A stretch of DNA of 64,000 nt from Mangifera indica. Its lineage: Eukaryota; Streptophyta; Magnoliopsida; Sapindales; Anacardiaceae. Location of the stretch: contig NC_058140.1 of assembly GCF_011075055.1 (NCBI RefSeq), positions 10,848,668-10,912,667 of the forward strand, given 5' to 3'. Below the pieces are notes generated by a model that had not been told where the DNA came from, did not search any database, and was given only the letters and a program-made list of their open reading frames with translations. A program made the translations under genes and the position numbers. The stretch's first letter is position 1. Each line of letters opens with the position of its first letter. Of this stretch, positions 26,379 to 37,859 are shown piece after piece.

Positions 26379-27644
26379 TAATAATAATAATAAAAATACG
26401 AAGCAAAGCGGATTTTTTTTGTACCCAGCCTTGAAACATCGAACACCGAGGACATTCACTTCCACATACGCCAGCCAGATAAGTGGAACCCACCTTCCAA
26501 AGCAGCTGGCCACCATTGAACGTGGTTTTCACAGCCTTTCAGAACGCGTGAATTCGTATTTTCACACCAACAAAATGGAACCCATCATTTTAGCTAAAAA
26601 AAAAAAAAAAGGAACGTATCAGAACCTAACAGCCCCACTAGCATTCAAGTTAACAAATGCACGCGCTACAATTTACTCATTTTTTCTTATTTGTCTTAGG
26701 AAGAATTATTAAATCAAAATAATATAATTTTCTATTTTCTGAAAAATATTAGAAAATAATTTAGGAAATGAGAGTAAAACATTATTTTATATATATAAAA
26801 AAGAGTTTCTTCTAAATCCGCCACCATCGATGACTGTTCCTATTTTGTTTTTAATCATATTTAGTAAAAATATGAATTGTTGATGTTTATTTTGTATTTC
26901 TATTTAATTTGTATTTTAAATACATTATCTAAATTTTCAAACTCAAAATATATTAAATATGTATTTTATATTCTTTTATTAAAAATGTATTTTTACTATT
27001 TTTCTGTTTTTATAAATTTTTTAAAATATAAAAATATTCTTTAAAATATGAATCTTCATTATATATTATATTATATTGAGATTAATAGTTAATTACATAT
27101 TTTATATTCAAATTGTTAATTATAAAATTTATAAAAAATATTAAAATTACGGTTGATATTAATGTATTTTTTTAAGTATATTGTTAACAATATACTATAA
27201 TAAACTTTTATATATACATTTTATATCTAAATTTTATAAAAAATATATTTTTATTATTTATTGTATTATTATATAATTTTTGTATCTTTTTAATTGTCGT
27301 ATTTATTAATTACAGTTCTTACAACAAGAAAGCGAGTAGCGGCATCAAACAGAAAGTAGCGCGTGAAGAAACATGATTTATCAAGAGCTATAAGTCAAAA
27401 GAGAGTAGCCATGCGGCTCTCCTTCAATATGTTTTCTGCTTCTGTTTTCATAAAATAATTTTCTTATGATATATATTAATCTATCCAATATCCCATAATA
27501 CTTAAGATTATCTCATTTTCTCTCAATCGAGAATTGCTTCTTCCTCTTGGTCAATTGTGCGTTGGTTTCTTCAGGAAACGATGTCGTTTCTTGGACTGGA
27601 ATGAGGTATTACGAGTAGATAGTTATACAGTAGAAAGTAGGAAA
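26379..27644. other. Upstream region of the B-box gene
   Basis: AT-rich, with no gene. The last few hundred bases should contain the B-box promoter and leader. An in-frame ATG lies at 27534 with no stop before the chosen start at 27645. Confidence 0.5.
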
Positions 27645-28786
27645 ATGCGGACGCTTTGCGACGTTTGTGAGAGCGCTGCTGCTGTTCTCTTCTGTGCGGC
27701 CGACGAAGCCTCTCTTTGCTGCTCCTGTGATGAGAAGGTAACATTATTTTGGTGGTTGATTAGTTTATCTCTTAATCTAGCTGAATTAGTTGTTCATAAT
27801 TTGCTCCTTAGCTGAAATCGATTGGTCAATGGCCTTATCAACACAAAGAATCGTTGTTATGAATTCCGTTTTATCTGTTAAGTATAAGTTTAATTTCTAA
27901 TTTGTTGTTGTAGGTTCATATGTGCAACAAGTTGGCTAGTAGACACGTGAGGGTGGGGCTAGCGAACCCGAGTGATGTGCCACGCTGTGATATATGTGAG
28001 AATGCGCCTGGTATGTAGGGTTTTGGTGTTTTATATTTTGAAGAGGAATTGATATCTGAGGTTTTGTATGAGGGTTTGAAGTTTGTGTCTTCCCTCGGAA
28101 ACATGTATGCAGCTTTCTTTTATTGTGAGGTAGACGGTAGTTCCCTCTGCTTGCAATGCGATATGACTGTGCATGTTGGTGGTAAAAGAACCCACGGGAG
28201 ATATCTCTTATTGAGGCAGAGAGTTGAGGTTTGTGTCTCTGTACTAGAGAGGTTCTGTTCTTGTTCTTTAAATCGTATTATTAATTTTTTTTTTTTCGTT
28301 TCGTATGCTTTTTGTAGTTTCCAGGGGATAAGCCAAGTCGTTTGGAGGAGCTAGCACTTCAAACCATTGATCCGAGTAAAGTAAGGACAGACCAGACTCA
28401 ATCACTTAAGATCACAGCAAGAGAGAACCAGCAAAATCATAGGGCCTCTCCTGCTCCAATGCTAGATGTTGATGGCAAGGTGGACAATAAATTAATCGAT
28501 CTTAATGCTAGGCCCCAACGTGGGCAAACTTCAAATAATCAGGTATCTATGTTCCAGAGTCTCACTTTTTTTTTTTGGTTCTTTGATATCATAAATTATT
28601 GTAATCTTAAACCTTTATAGCCTGACTCATGTTTGCATGTTAAGTATGGTATTCATAGTTTGAGTTGATAAATTTGTTACTGTATTTATGTTTAAGGAAC
28701 AGGGCATTGATCTTTTGAGTGGCAGTAATCATGAGTCACCTGGTGTGGTTCCTGTCGGATCCTTCAAAAGAGAGCCTGAAAAATGA
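27645..28786 (+). CDS. Double B-box zinc finger protein, BBX18/BBX19 type
   Basis: Nuclear B-box factor; relatives BBX18 and BBX19 act in light, flowering and temperature signalling through protein contacts. Five exons: 27645-27737, 27914-28010, 28113-28228, 28318-28542 and 28697-28786; all phases agree, 206 residues. B-box 1 starts [20 protein letters not shown], and its end [20 protein letters not shown] is in exon 2. B-box 2 runs [20 protein letters not shown] then [20 protein letters not shown]. No CCT domain is present, as expected for this subgroup. The tail [12 protein letters not shown] is the conserved C-terminal signature of BBX18/19 relatives. The start was set by family alignment; the in-frame ATG at 27534 would add 37 residues with no family counterpart. 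A good donor (AAAG|GTACAA) lies five bases after the stop, suggesting an intron in the 3' UTR. Confidence 0.95.
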
Positions 28787-31453
28787 GAAAGGTACAATCT
28801 TTAACTCTCAATGATCCTGTTTTAAAGGTTTCATCTCTCCTTACTGTCTTACGTATCTGTAGTTGTTTGAATCATTTGGTTGTGGGGAATATATTTTGCT
28901 TGTATTGTTGATAAGTGTTCTGACTGTTAAACTATCTCATCTTGATTAGTATGGTGTTTTATATGATTACTTGTACTTGACAATTACACCAACACCTGCC
29001 ATTGCTGGTAATGTTATTCTTCCTATTTTATGGATATGTTGTTTTCTCTCCTAGAAAAAATGGATACCCAGTTTGAACTTCAAAAAATTCCTATATTGTA
29101 TTAAACTTTGGTTATGTGATGGTGGTTTGTGTGTGTAAGTCAGAATTCTCCACCAGGCATGCCACATATTGGATAATTGCTATGTCGGGGGTGAAGACTG
29201 GAAGATCTAATGAAATTCTTGTTCAACCCGTCTGCATATTTACCTTCTTTCTGTGGAGGTCTAGAGTCGCTTTGTATGTGCATCTTGTTTGTTAAGTCTT
29301 TATCTTAGTCATGTTGTCTAATATTTGGTGAGTCATGGCTATAAAGTTTTGGCTTTGTATTATGGATATATATAAGTATCTGTTGCTATGTCAGCCGCTA
29401 GGTTTTCTACTGGTATATTAGTCTATGATGGTTAAACTACTATGATAAATAACAATGTCAGTATGTTTGTTTTAGAAATTTTTTAATGGAGTTTTTATAT
29501 CTTGCAAGCATGATGTGCACAACTTTGAATGTAGTTATTTTGTTAATGATGTCATATAAATTGAGAATAACTTTAGATGCAAAATCTAAATGAATGGGTG
29601 CAGATTTTATTTGTAAATTTGTAATGTTGTATGCCTACTATTCTTGTGCTTATATCAACATTGTTGATTTGGCTTGGTTGTAATTGTAGAAGTTGTGAGG
29701 TGTTTGGACTGAAGTCTCTAGCTCCTATGATCGTGAGTTTCTTGCTTTGCCTACAATCATGTCATGCAAGTATTGGTGTTATTCAAGTGCTCTTTGATTT
29801 AGTAACTCATATTCTTAATTTAGTGAAAATCTAATCAAATTAAGTAGCCGCTGAAATTTATGTTGATAAGTTCTAAGATGAGGATGTTGATATGACTGTA
29901 AAGTCACATTAGATGAAGCAACTTTTGGTATTTTATTTGCTGAAGTAGATGTGATATGGTACTCTAGTATAATAGTCTAGAATAAAAATTGCTTTTTCTT
30001 GAGTTTATTGATGTTCAGGTTTTGAGGGGCGCTTCTGTTATTGATCATAAAAGAAGTAGAACAATAAGATTCGTCTGTTTTTTACAAATCTGTATAGTAT
30101 TGAGAGATTTGTTTTATAAAAGCCAGTGTCAATCCTCTCATTATGAGGAGCGCTAGTTTGGGCAATTATTCTTCTAGAATGGTTTTATTGGATCCTGAGA
30201 TATGATTAGTTTAATGATCTAAAACCAAAATGAGGAAAAAGTTGAGTTTCTTCTAATTTCATATTTTCAATTTTTTTTAATTCATTTTGATGATGTGGCT
30301 CACGTAAAATGAGATTTCTAGTAAATAATGGTCAATATTAGTGCCAAGATGAACAATGTATTCAGGAACTGTGAAAACTTCTTTTAACCTCTTATAAAGT
30401 GACAATTGTATATAGTAAGATAACGGTTTGAACCTTGAAGGATATGGATGATCTTCTTTGATCATTGTTATTGGATGAATAAAAAAACTGTAGTTCCATG
30501 TATTTAATACCATTTGGGAAATTGTACTAACTGTTATTACTTGTGAAAGTATGGTAATAACAGAGATGCCTTCTTCCTTGTTCTTTTTGGGTACAGATGT
30601 TGATGGGGATGTTCTTCCAAACTCAGCTCCTGGGTCAATTCAATGGTGACGGAACAAGTTTATAAGAGAAATTCTCTGCGGTTTCGATTTTATCAGGATA
30701 TATTCGACGTGATGAGTTGGATAGATGAAGAGAATGTTAACCTGTGTACCATAAGTGATCATGCTAACGCTACCCTGATATTGTGAAAATACTGCAATAT
30801 TGATACGCTTTGTAACAAAAATAATTTCAATGAATCTGATCAGAATGGCTCGAAAGACATCCATAATTCTATGACCAAAATGAGGAAAGATTAAAAGAGT
30901 GTTGTTTGATACTCTGTCTTTGCCATTAAATCCCCTAAAGGTGCAAATTTTGACAATTAGCTTTGTCTAAGTTGCTTTAGAATTTTGCCACTCTCACCGG
31001 GGATTGAAAATCTCGATTTTCTGTTTAAATTTGAGTGGTTATTTTCGTTTTTACATACCAGTCAAGTTATTTTCCCAGTAATAGTACCTTTGGAGCAGAC
31101 AATCTGGTGCAGGTTTTTCTGTTCGATGTAATCGATATCAGCATTGGTTAGGGTGCCATTTTGTTGATAAGGTTTGAAGACATCAAGATAGACTCCATAT
31201 ATTCTGATTACCTTGAGGATTCATATGGAAACTACTGATATAAATTAATGCAGAATTAAGTATGCATGACGACGATACACACCACTTAATCTCATCACAA
31301 ATACACACTAACTGGTCTCATCAGGATTAAGTTTATTAAGAGGCTAAAAAGTACATTGTAATGATCAAACAAAAAGTCTCCATTCATGCATTTTTCTTCT
31401 TCATATCCTTATCTTCTGCAGATCTGTCTTCAGCTTTGCTGCCTGCATACAAT
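28787..31453. other. Spacer after the B-box gene
   Basis: No coding region supported; T-rich on the plus strand. It may contain a long 3'-UTR intron of the B-box gene, running from the donor at about 28,792 to an acceptor such as GGGTACAG near 30,597. The 3' UTR of the converging aldolase gene should lie at the right edge. Confidence 0.45.
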
Positions 31454-33299
31454 TTAGTAGACGTACCCCTTCACGAACATTCCTTTCTTCGCCTCTTCTG
31501 ACTCGCCCTCACCAGTGTACTTGCCCAGCTGAGCAAGTGAGTTGGCTCTGGCACGCACAAGCAGTGTCTCCTGAGCTGCCTTCACATTCTCTGCCCTGCC
31601 TCCCCATGTCTTCAAGCAGGTGTTTTGGAGGGCTCTCGCGTACGAGAATGAGACGTGCCATGGGTGCGGAGCCTGGTTCATGGCATTCAAGTTCAGAGTT
31701 GCCTCAACCTCAGATTGCCCACCAGACAAGAACTGCAAATTAAACATTAGACTTAATGCATTAGCTGATGATTAAGATTGCCATTTATTATACCATTAGA
31801 AGCTTAATTTATTTGTAAAACTTGCCATGATGCCTGGAACGGCAGGTGGGATTCTATTCTTGAGGAGCTTGAGGGTGTATTCAGCAACTTGTTGAGGTGT
31901 GGCTTTGTCCTTGCATTCAGCACCAGGGGTGACCATACTAGGCTTGAGGAGAATTCCCTCAAACATGACATTGTTCTCAGCAAGGTAGTAGAAAACTTCT
32001 GCCCAAACCTTCTTGGCTACTTCAAAAGTCCTGTCAATTCCATGATCACCATCAAGCAAGATTTCTGGCTCCACAATTGGGACCAATCCATTGTCCTAAA
32101 ACATCCAAGTCACACAAATTTCACTTTAATTTTTAAACTTATCCAAGAAATGGCTTGTTTCTAGGGTTATACACAATTAACTTTTATAGTCATCTCACTT
32201 GAGAAATGGCAGCATAACGAGCGAGACCCCAGGCTGCTTCCTTCACTGCCAAGGCAGATGGACCATTGGGGATGCTCACAACAGTACGCCTAATCAATCA
32301 AATTGATTCAATGTCAATGTCAAAGATACCACTGAATCCAAAAATTTAAACCATTTTTGTGGTGAGAGTATGATTTATACCATTTGGCAAAACGAGCTCC
32401 CTGTTGATAGTAAGCTGCTGAGCGAGAAGCAAGGCCATCAAGACCTTGGCACCAAGACTCATCGTTGGAACCAGCAAGGGGAACCAAACCCTGATATTAA
32501 TCAATTCATTATCCAAAAACCCACTTGTTGATATCAATATATTACATGTATTTTCTGAAAATCTAACCTCATATTATATAATTAGCTAATTAATCACCTT
32601 GTCGACTTTGATACCAGGGACAATGTTTTGTTCAACAAGCACATCAACCATCTTTTTGCCATCAGTGGTGGATTGGTAGAGGGTCTCCTCGAAGAGGATG
32701 GCACCAGAGATATACTGGCCGAGGCCTGGGGCTGAGACAAGAAGTGTGCGGTATGCCTGGCGGTTAGCCTCAGTGTTCTCTAGCCCAATTGAGGCAAGAC
32801 GTTTTCCACAGGTAGCATTTGATTCATCCATGGCCAAAATTCCACGCCCTGGAGATGCAACAGTTTTCTACACATACCATACATAAAAATGCCCATAATC
32901 AGACAAGCTGGTAATGTAATCAATAACTTCAAATTTAAAACCCAAAACAGTTTTTTTCCACTTCACACATCATGAGTCTTTGGCTTGCATTAAAGCTACT
33001 TTATGATTTGTTGGATAACTATATTTATAATTCTTATAAAAAGTAGAAGCCATTCATGGGTCTATATGTATATAATTGTTAATGATACAGGCATGCGTCA
33101 AAAATATAGAAATTAAAGATACCGCAGTTTTGACGAGCTCATCAGCATAGGAACCAGCACGAATGGTGAGAGCGGAAGGGGCATTGGGGTGGCATCTAAC
33201 CACGGAGACAGAGGGCTGACGGATGGTCTGGCCCTTAACCCACTCAGACTTGTCAAGAACGGGAGATGACTTGAGGAGAGAAGTTGATGCAGAGGCCAT
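31454..33299 (-). CDS. FBA: Plastid class I fructose-bisphosphate aldolase
   Basis: Calvin-cycle and plastid glycolytic enzyme interconverting fructose-1,6-bisphosphate with two triose phosphates. Six exons on the minus strand: 33299-33123, 32867-32598, 32490-32381, 32289-32199, 32095-31826 and 31732-31454. All phases agree, giving 398 residues, the usual size for chloroplast forms. The N-terminus [20 protein letters not shown] and the next 25 residues look like a transit peptide. Key stretches are [55 protein letters not shown], the Schiff-base lysine in [15 protein letters not shown] (near residue 267), [20 protein letters not shown] and the C-terminal GMFVKGYVY. The intron between exons 5 and 6 starts with GC rather than GT (ATG|GCAAGT). 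The upstream region has a TATA box with an adjoining I-box, and a G-box, typical of photosynthesis genes. It corresponds to Arabidopsis FBA1/FBA2, from memory. Confidence 0.97.
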
Positions 33300-33356
33300 T
33301 GCTGTTGTTTTGGTTTGAGAGGCTAATGTAATTGATAACAGCCTTAAACAAGAGCT

Positions 33357-33372
33357 CTTTTATAATCTTATC
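33357..33372 (-). promoter_or_regulatory. TATA box with I-box, aldolase promoter
   Basis: On the gene strand, GATAAG (33372-33367) is followed almost at once by TATAAAAG (33364-33357), 58-65 bp before the aldolase ATG. I-boxes next to a TATA box are a known feature of light-regulated plastid enzyme genes. Function is inferred. Confidence 0.6.
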
Positions 33373-33497
33373 TCCACTGTCTTGACCAGCCCAGCCTCTT
33401 TACCACACATACAAAACTCTTCTGCGTTTTTATTGTCCACTGTATTATCATAAGATGTCTCATTTAAGGCTGTCATGAATCCACCAATTGTGTCTTG

Positions 33498-33505
33498 CCA
33501 CGTGG
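33498..33505. promoter_or_regulatory. G-box CCACGTGG upstream of aldolase
   Basis: A perfect palindromic CCACGTGG about 200 bp before the aldolase start. G-boxes bind bZIP and bHLH (PIF-type) factors and commonly pair with I-boxes in light-responsive promoters. Confidence 0.55.
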
Positions 33506-34495
33506 GTGATAAATTTGCTTACTTGGCACCATGCATGCCTGGCTCAAATGGATGCTTTTATGCCCACCTCATAAAAATTGAAAATTTTAATGGTAATAAG
33601 TTTACAAAAAACCCTGATATTTTTTTCCCATATAGACAAAATGTCATATTCTATAAATGGTCTTGTTTGGCAGTTTCTTTTCAAGGCTTTAATGTAACAG
33701 TCTCTCCTCTTTGCTTCTACCTTCAATATGATTAATGGTCATTGTTTAACGACAGGATTTTATGAGATTGTGGGTTCAATATTGACGGTAGAAAAGCTTG
33801 CCGCAACAGCTGTGCCATGTCAAGTCTCTAAACTTGCTATTTCCCGGCTGACCTTGGTCTAGAAATATCATGGAGTGGGCTCATTTCACTGCCCCACATC
33901 AACTACTCTGGCGGATTCCATGGCTGATGTAAAATGCCGGTGATGTGTGGTTTGGATTCAACCGTTATTCCCAATCTTGTGAACACTGCGTGGAGTTTTA
34001 CCAACAACAAATGCTGAAGGGTTGGTATAACTGCTCAATTGATTCATGTGTGGAGTTTTTGCACTTTACTCAGAGGAAGCACTTTCCGAATTTCTATTTT
34101 TGGGGGCTAGATAATCGCATGAGTAGGATGAGAGAAATGCTGCTAATGCCAAATTTGCGATATACAAGTAGGCCAATTGGAGATTACATTCCAATATAGA
34201 TAAGAAAAGTTTTTTAGACTTGTAAATTTATGCAAAGAAAAAAAATTATGGGTTTGTCGTATGGTAAGTATTTCTTCTCAAATTCTAACTGATCTTGAGC
34301 TGAGTTACACAGCTGGAGTTCCAGCTTGAAATCAACCCGTTTGAACCGAGTCATGGATTCAAGCCACCCCTATTTCAAACATCACCTCAATTAAACACCA
34401 AAATCTAAATGTTATGGAGCAGAATGGATTCGCATGGTTGTCAATAATCTGCTAACTCAATTTACAAACGGTCAAGTTCACTAAAACACAAATAT
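33506..34495. other. Spacer between aldolase and the At4g38980-like gene
   Basis: Contains the distal aldolase promoter and the 3' end of the next minus-strand gene. No further gene seen. Confidence 0.5.
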
Positions 34496-35268
34496 TTAAC
34501 TAGATTCTTGATTCAAGGAGAGATCAGCAATGCCAGCAATCAAGTTATTGAGTGAATCATCTTTCAAGTCCTTCCATGTCCCCGAATCATCAGAGGCTGA
34601 TGGTGTGAATTGAAAGGAAGTTTCTGAAAGGGTATTGTTCAATTGTGTAAACAACTCTTCTTCCTTGGCTGAAACACCCAAATCCCAGACCTTGAATATA
34701 TCCTCTGGCAGGGCTCCAATTCAACAGCTGAAGGATCTAAATCATGCCCAGAACCAATGGTTCCACTATCTTTCTGGCCATCCTTGTAAATTTCCTTTCC
34801 CTCCCTGTAACTTGGCAGAAAAGGATCTCCCACAAAAGTTTCTGTAACATCATCACCTGGAAAATTTTGTGATACTGAAATACCATTATCCTGATTAATT
34901 GGATAACTATCACTGTTTGTTTCTGATTCCACAAGGATTGGAACAACACCATCATCATCATTCGGTACAGGGAACTGTGCAGTCTCTGCCGCTTTACTTG
35001 GAGTATGTATCATAATGTCAGTTTCTCTGGGAGAACCACTTCCTGCTGCAGAATAGGAAAGTGATCCAGGCTCAGAACTAACAATTTCTAGTAATGCATC
35101 TTTCAGAGCATTCCAGCCACTATCAGAAACTTCAGCATCTTTAACCAAGCAAGAATCAACCCAGGCTAGATCTTCAGGGGAAAGCACATCTCCACTCTGA
35201 TTGGACTGCAATGATTCAACGATAAGTGAAGAAATATGCCCTTCCATCATGTCATCCCCTGGAGCCAT
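34496..35268 (-). pseudogene. Plant-specific acidic protein (At4g38980-like), one-base frameshift
   Basis: Function unknown. The frame opens MAPGDDMMEGHISSLIVESL, continues with LSPEDLAWVDSCL, SGWNALKDALLEIV and an acidic Ser/Asp-rich middle, and runs on to SAVELEPC near 34,712. There the conserved-looking continuation (LPEDIFKVWDLGVSAKEEEL, to NNLIAGIADLSLNQESS and TAA at 34,498-34,496) is in another frame. The span is 773 bp, one short of a multiple of three. The break falls in gagccctgcc (minus strand), where a single missing T fully explains it. No intron with usable sites can replace the frameshift. Both halves keep coding-like sequence, so the cause may be a recent mutation or a base-calling error. 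Intact length would be about 257 residues. The acceptor TTTGCAG at 35,271 just before the ATG implies a leader intron. In Arabidopsis chromosome 4 the corresponding gene sits between FBA2 and GH9B genes, as here. Confidence 0.75.
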
Positions 35269-36548
35269 GGCTGCAAATTTATTCAGAACAATCAGTATAA
35301 AGAAGAAAAAACAATATCCAGTATTGTAGAAGTTCATCAAATTCAAAGAAGGGTAATATACGAACATTTTGATGATTTCACAAAGACATCAAATCAGAGA
35401 TATCAAAGCACTAATAATAGCAAGACTTGACCTAAAAAATAACTACCAAACTAGAAGTCTAGAACCTCATCACCGCCACAGCAAAATGGACAGCAGAGGT
35501 AGCGAATGTCATTCATATTAGTGTACATGAATGGGTTTATTAAAATATACATTCACCTAACTTTGCCTGGTAAACAAGCACATGCATATATAGTGCTAAA
35601 TAATAAAAGAAACAATAGCTAAAAAATAAGATTTGGCATAGACATGATTCCACGAAGAAGCAGAACAATAAGGCAATAGCAAATAAATGTTAAATAACCA
35701 GCCCAATATTTCAAAAAGTTAATGCATTTCAGGCTGCAAAATCAGATATTAGTTAGCATCTCAAACATTCAAGTCATGTTCATAGATAATGCAAAGCTAC
35801 TATAATGGATTCCGTTTATGCAGTGACCTAATAGATGCATTTCACCTTATCCACAGCACGATTCTCAAGTCCCAAATCAGATATATTCCCCTCAAAGACA
35901 AGAGCTTCTAACATGCCAAATCAGAAATTGATTAAACTTAATAGCAATAGTAGCTAATCTGACAGTTAACAATTTTCATGCTCTAATTCATATTCACGGC
36001 CAGTTTCTGCAACGGGTGGGCTCCCAGCATTCAGCTTCAGCATGAACCCAAATCTTAAAGCTCAAAAGAACATATTAACTCCCAACTTTCTGACTAACAG
36101 TATGAAGTGTGAACCATCACAGGTAAATTGCAAGGAATATGCACTTTCATCCACAAAATTAACCTCCATATAAACAGAAGCACTTTCTTCTGAAATTATT
36201 TTTTGTAACTAGTGTTTTATAGTTGAGAAACAGAAATGATTCAGAGATTAAACACTGTTTCAGAAGCAGGTTGCAAACATGTCCTAATACTTATTTACAT
36301 CGAACCTACTCAAAATTTTAGCTGCACTAAAACATGATCACAAATATAATTGAAATAAACAGAGAGAGGATTCTACGTACTCAAAATTGGGAGCCCTAAT
36401 TTACGCGATTGAAGACAAGAGGGCGCAGATTTTTTACTTCAACTTTAGAGGGTATAATACTTATAAAAATAAAATAAAATAAAATTTTCGAGGCGTTTGG
36501 AATACAAAGCGACATCGTTTTTGAGAACGATATTTAAAAAATAACAAG
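35269..36548. other. Leader intron and 5' end of the At4g38980-like gene
   Basis: A plausible non-coding first exon lies near 36,381-36,430 on the minus strand, ending in donor GA|GTACGTAG. The acceptor is TTTGCAG at 35,277-35,271, two bases before the ATG. The intron would be about 1.1 kb. No coding content seen. Confidence 0.5.
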
Positions 36549-36621
36549 TTCCGTTGCCGGGAATCGAACCCGGGTCTTTCGGGTGAGAGCCGAATATCCT
36601 AACCGACTAGACTACAACGGA
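36549..36621 (-). tRNA. tRNA-Glu (anticodon CTC)
   Basis: A 73-base nuclear-type tRNA without intron. The acceptor stem TCCGTTG pairs with CAACGGA and is followed by discriminator A. The anticodon stem TTCGG/CCGAA encloses loop CTCTCAC with anticodon CTC, and the T arm is CCGGGTTCGAATCCCGG (with the GGTTCGAATCC B-box). The CCA tail is not encoded, as expected of eukaryotic genes. It lies about 120-190 bp upstream of the inferred first exon of the minus-strand gene. Confidence 0.97.
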
Positions 36622-37259
36622 ATCTTGCAATGTGTACACTACATATAAACAATACCTTAGAAATATTTAAGAAACCCTGTGCATTTCATTCTTGAGTCTT
36701 CAGTTTCTTCATATTCTTTGTGATTCTCTGACGAAATTTGTTTGTTACATTGGATCGGAGCGTTATATACACCGACCATTAAGACAATGAGTTTTCTAGC
36801 TCCAATATATTTATGTTATTGATTGGCATAGGCTTGAAAGCTTTTGGTTTGTGTTGTTGATAATGCTTGTTGCTAAAAATTTTTTTCGGCCGTTTCTAAT
36901 GATCTATAGTTTTCTTTTGTCTAAGTAAATATACGAAGATTGACATTAGACATTATTCATTTGTTCATGATGAAAAAGTTCAAAGTCTAAATCCTTTTTT
37001 AAAGTGATAAGTTTTATAAACAACCATTCTACTTTATTGTCATAAGATTTCTACTTATGGTCTACCTTCAAATGAGTTCATGATGTCAAGACAAATTATA
37101 AAACACTAACCAACAATTAAATGATATTAACAATTCTTATCTAACATTTAACAATGGAAACAAATTACTGATATCAATACCTTCAGGTCAAGATATCAAA
37201 TAAATTTCGGTTAAAAGAATAATCCATCTTGAATATTTTACAGATATTCTTATATTTTA
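36622..37259. other. Spacer between tRNA-Glu and the first MULE
   Basis: AT-rich with nothing recognisable; the Pol III terminator region of the tRNA lies on its other (left) side. Confidence 0.45.
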
Positions 37260-37859
37260 CAGAGATTTTAATTAAAATAAACAAAAAAATTTCCGCTTAA
37301 ATCTTTTTAGACAAACTTTTAATGTTTTTTCTTTTTTGAGCAAACTCATCATTTATTCCAATACTATCATTTCTCTCATAGTTTAACTTCCTTCAGTTGT
37401 GTTCTTTTTTCGGCAACATACTCTAACAATACATCATATGGAAAGTAAGTTTGGTTGAAAGTAACTTTGGTAGCTTATATCAATATAAATCAAAACTTTC
37501 ATCCCAAACTTGTTGTGGAAACTTGCATTGATAAAAAGTTAATAACTTTGAATGCTGATTTCTGAAATAGGTTGATATTTTTGTTTGTTTGTTGCTAGTT
37601 ACCAATTACATTACTTGTAGATAGTCAATCTGTTATATTCGTCAAAGTTGAACAAGTTCTAATGTTTAGATCGGAACCAAAAGCAAAAATGTGATTTCTT
37701 GGAAAATGGAATACAAATGTGATTGCAAATGCGAATGCTTTGCATTATAAAATTTTTCCTGAACCCTGAAGTAGTGCAATTATCATTTGTTTTAAAAAGT
37801 TGGGTTAATTGATTTTTTTCGATCAAGAAAATGATACAGCTGATATACATGCTTAGATT

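Noticed and set aside
34639..35367. Longer N-terminus for the At4g38980-like protein, starting at 35,367
   Set aside because: The added sequence lies before a clear TTTGCAG acceptor, is hydrophobic and intron-like, and the family-like start is MAPGDDMME at 35,268.
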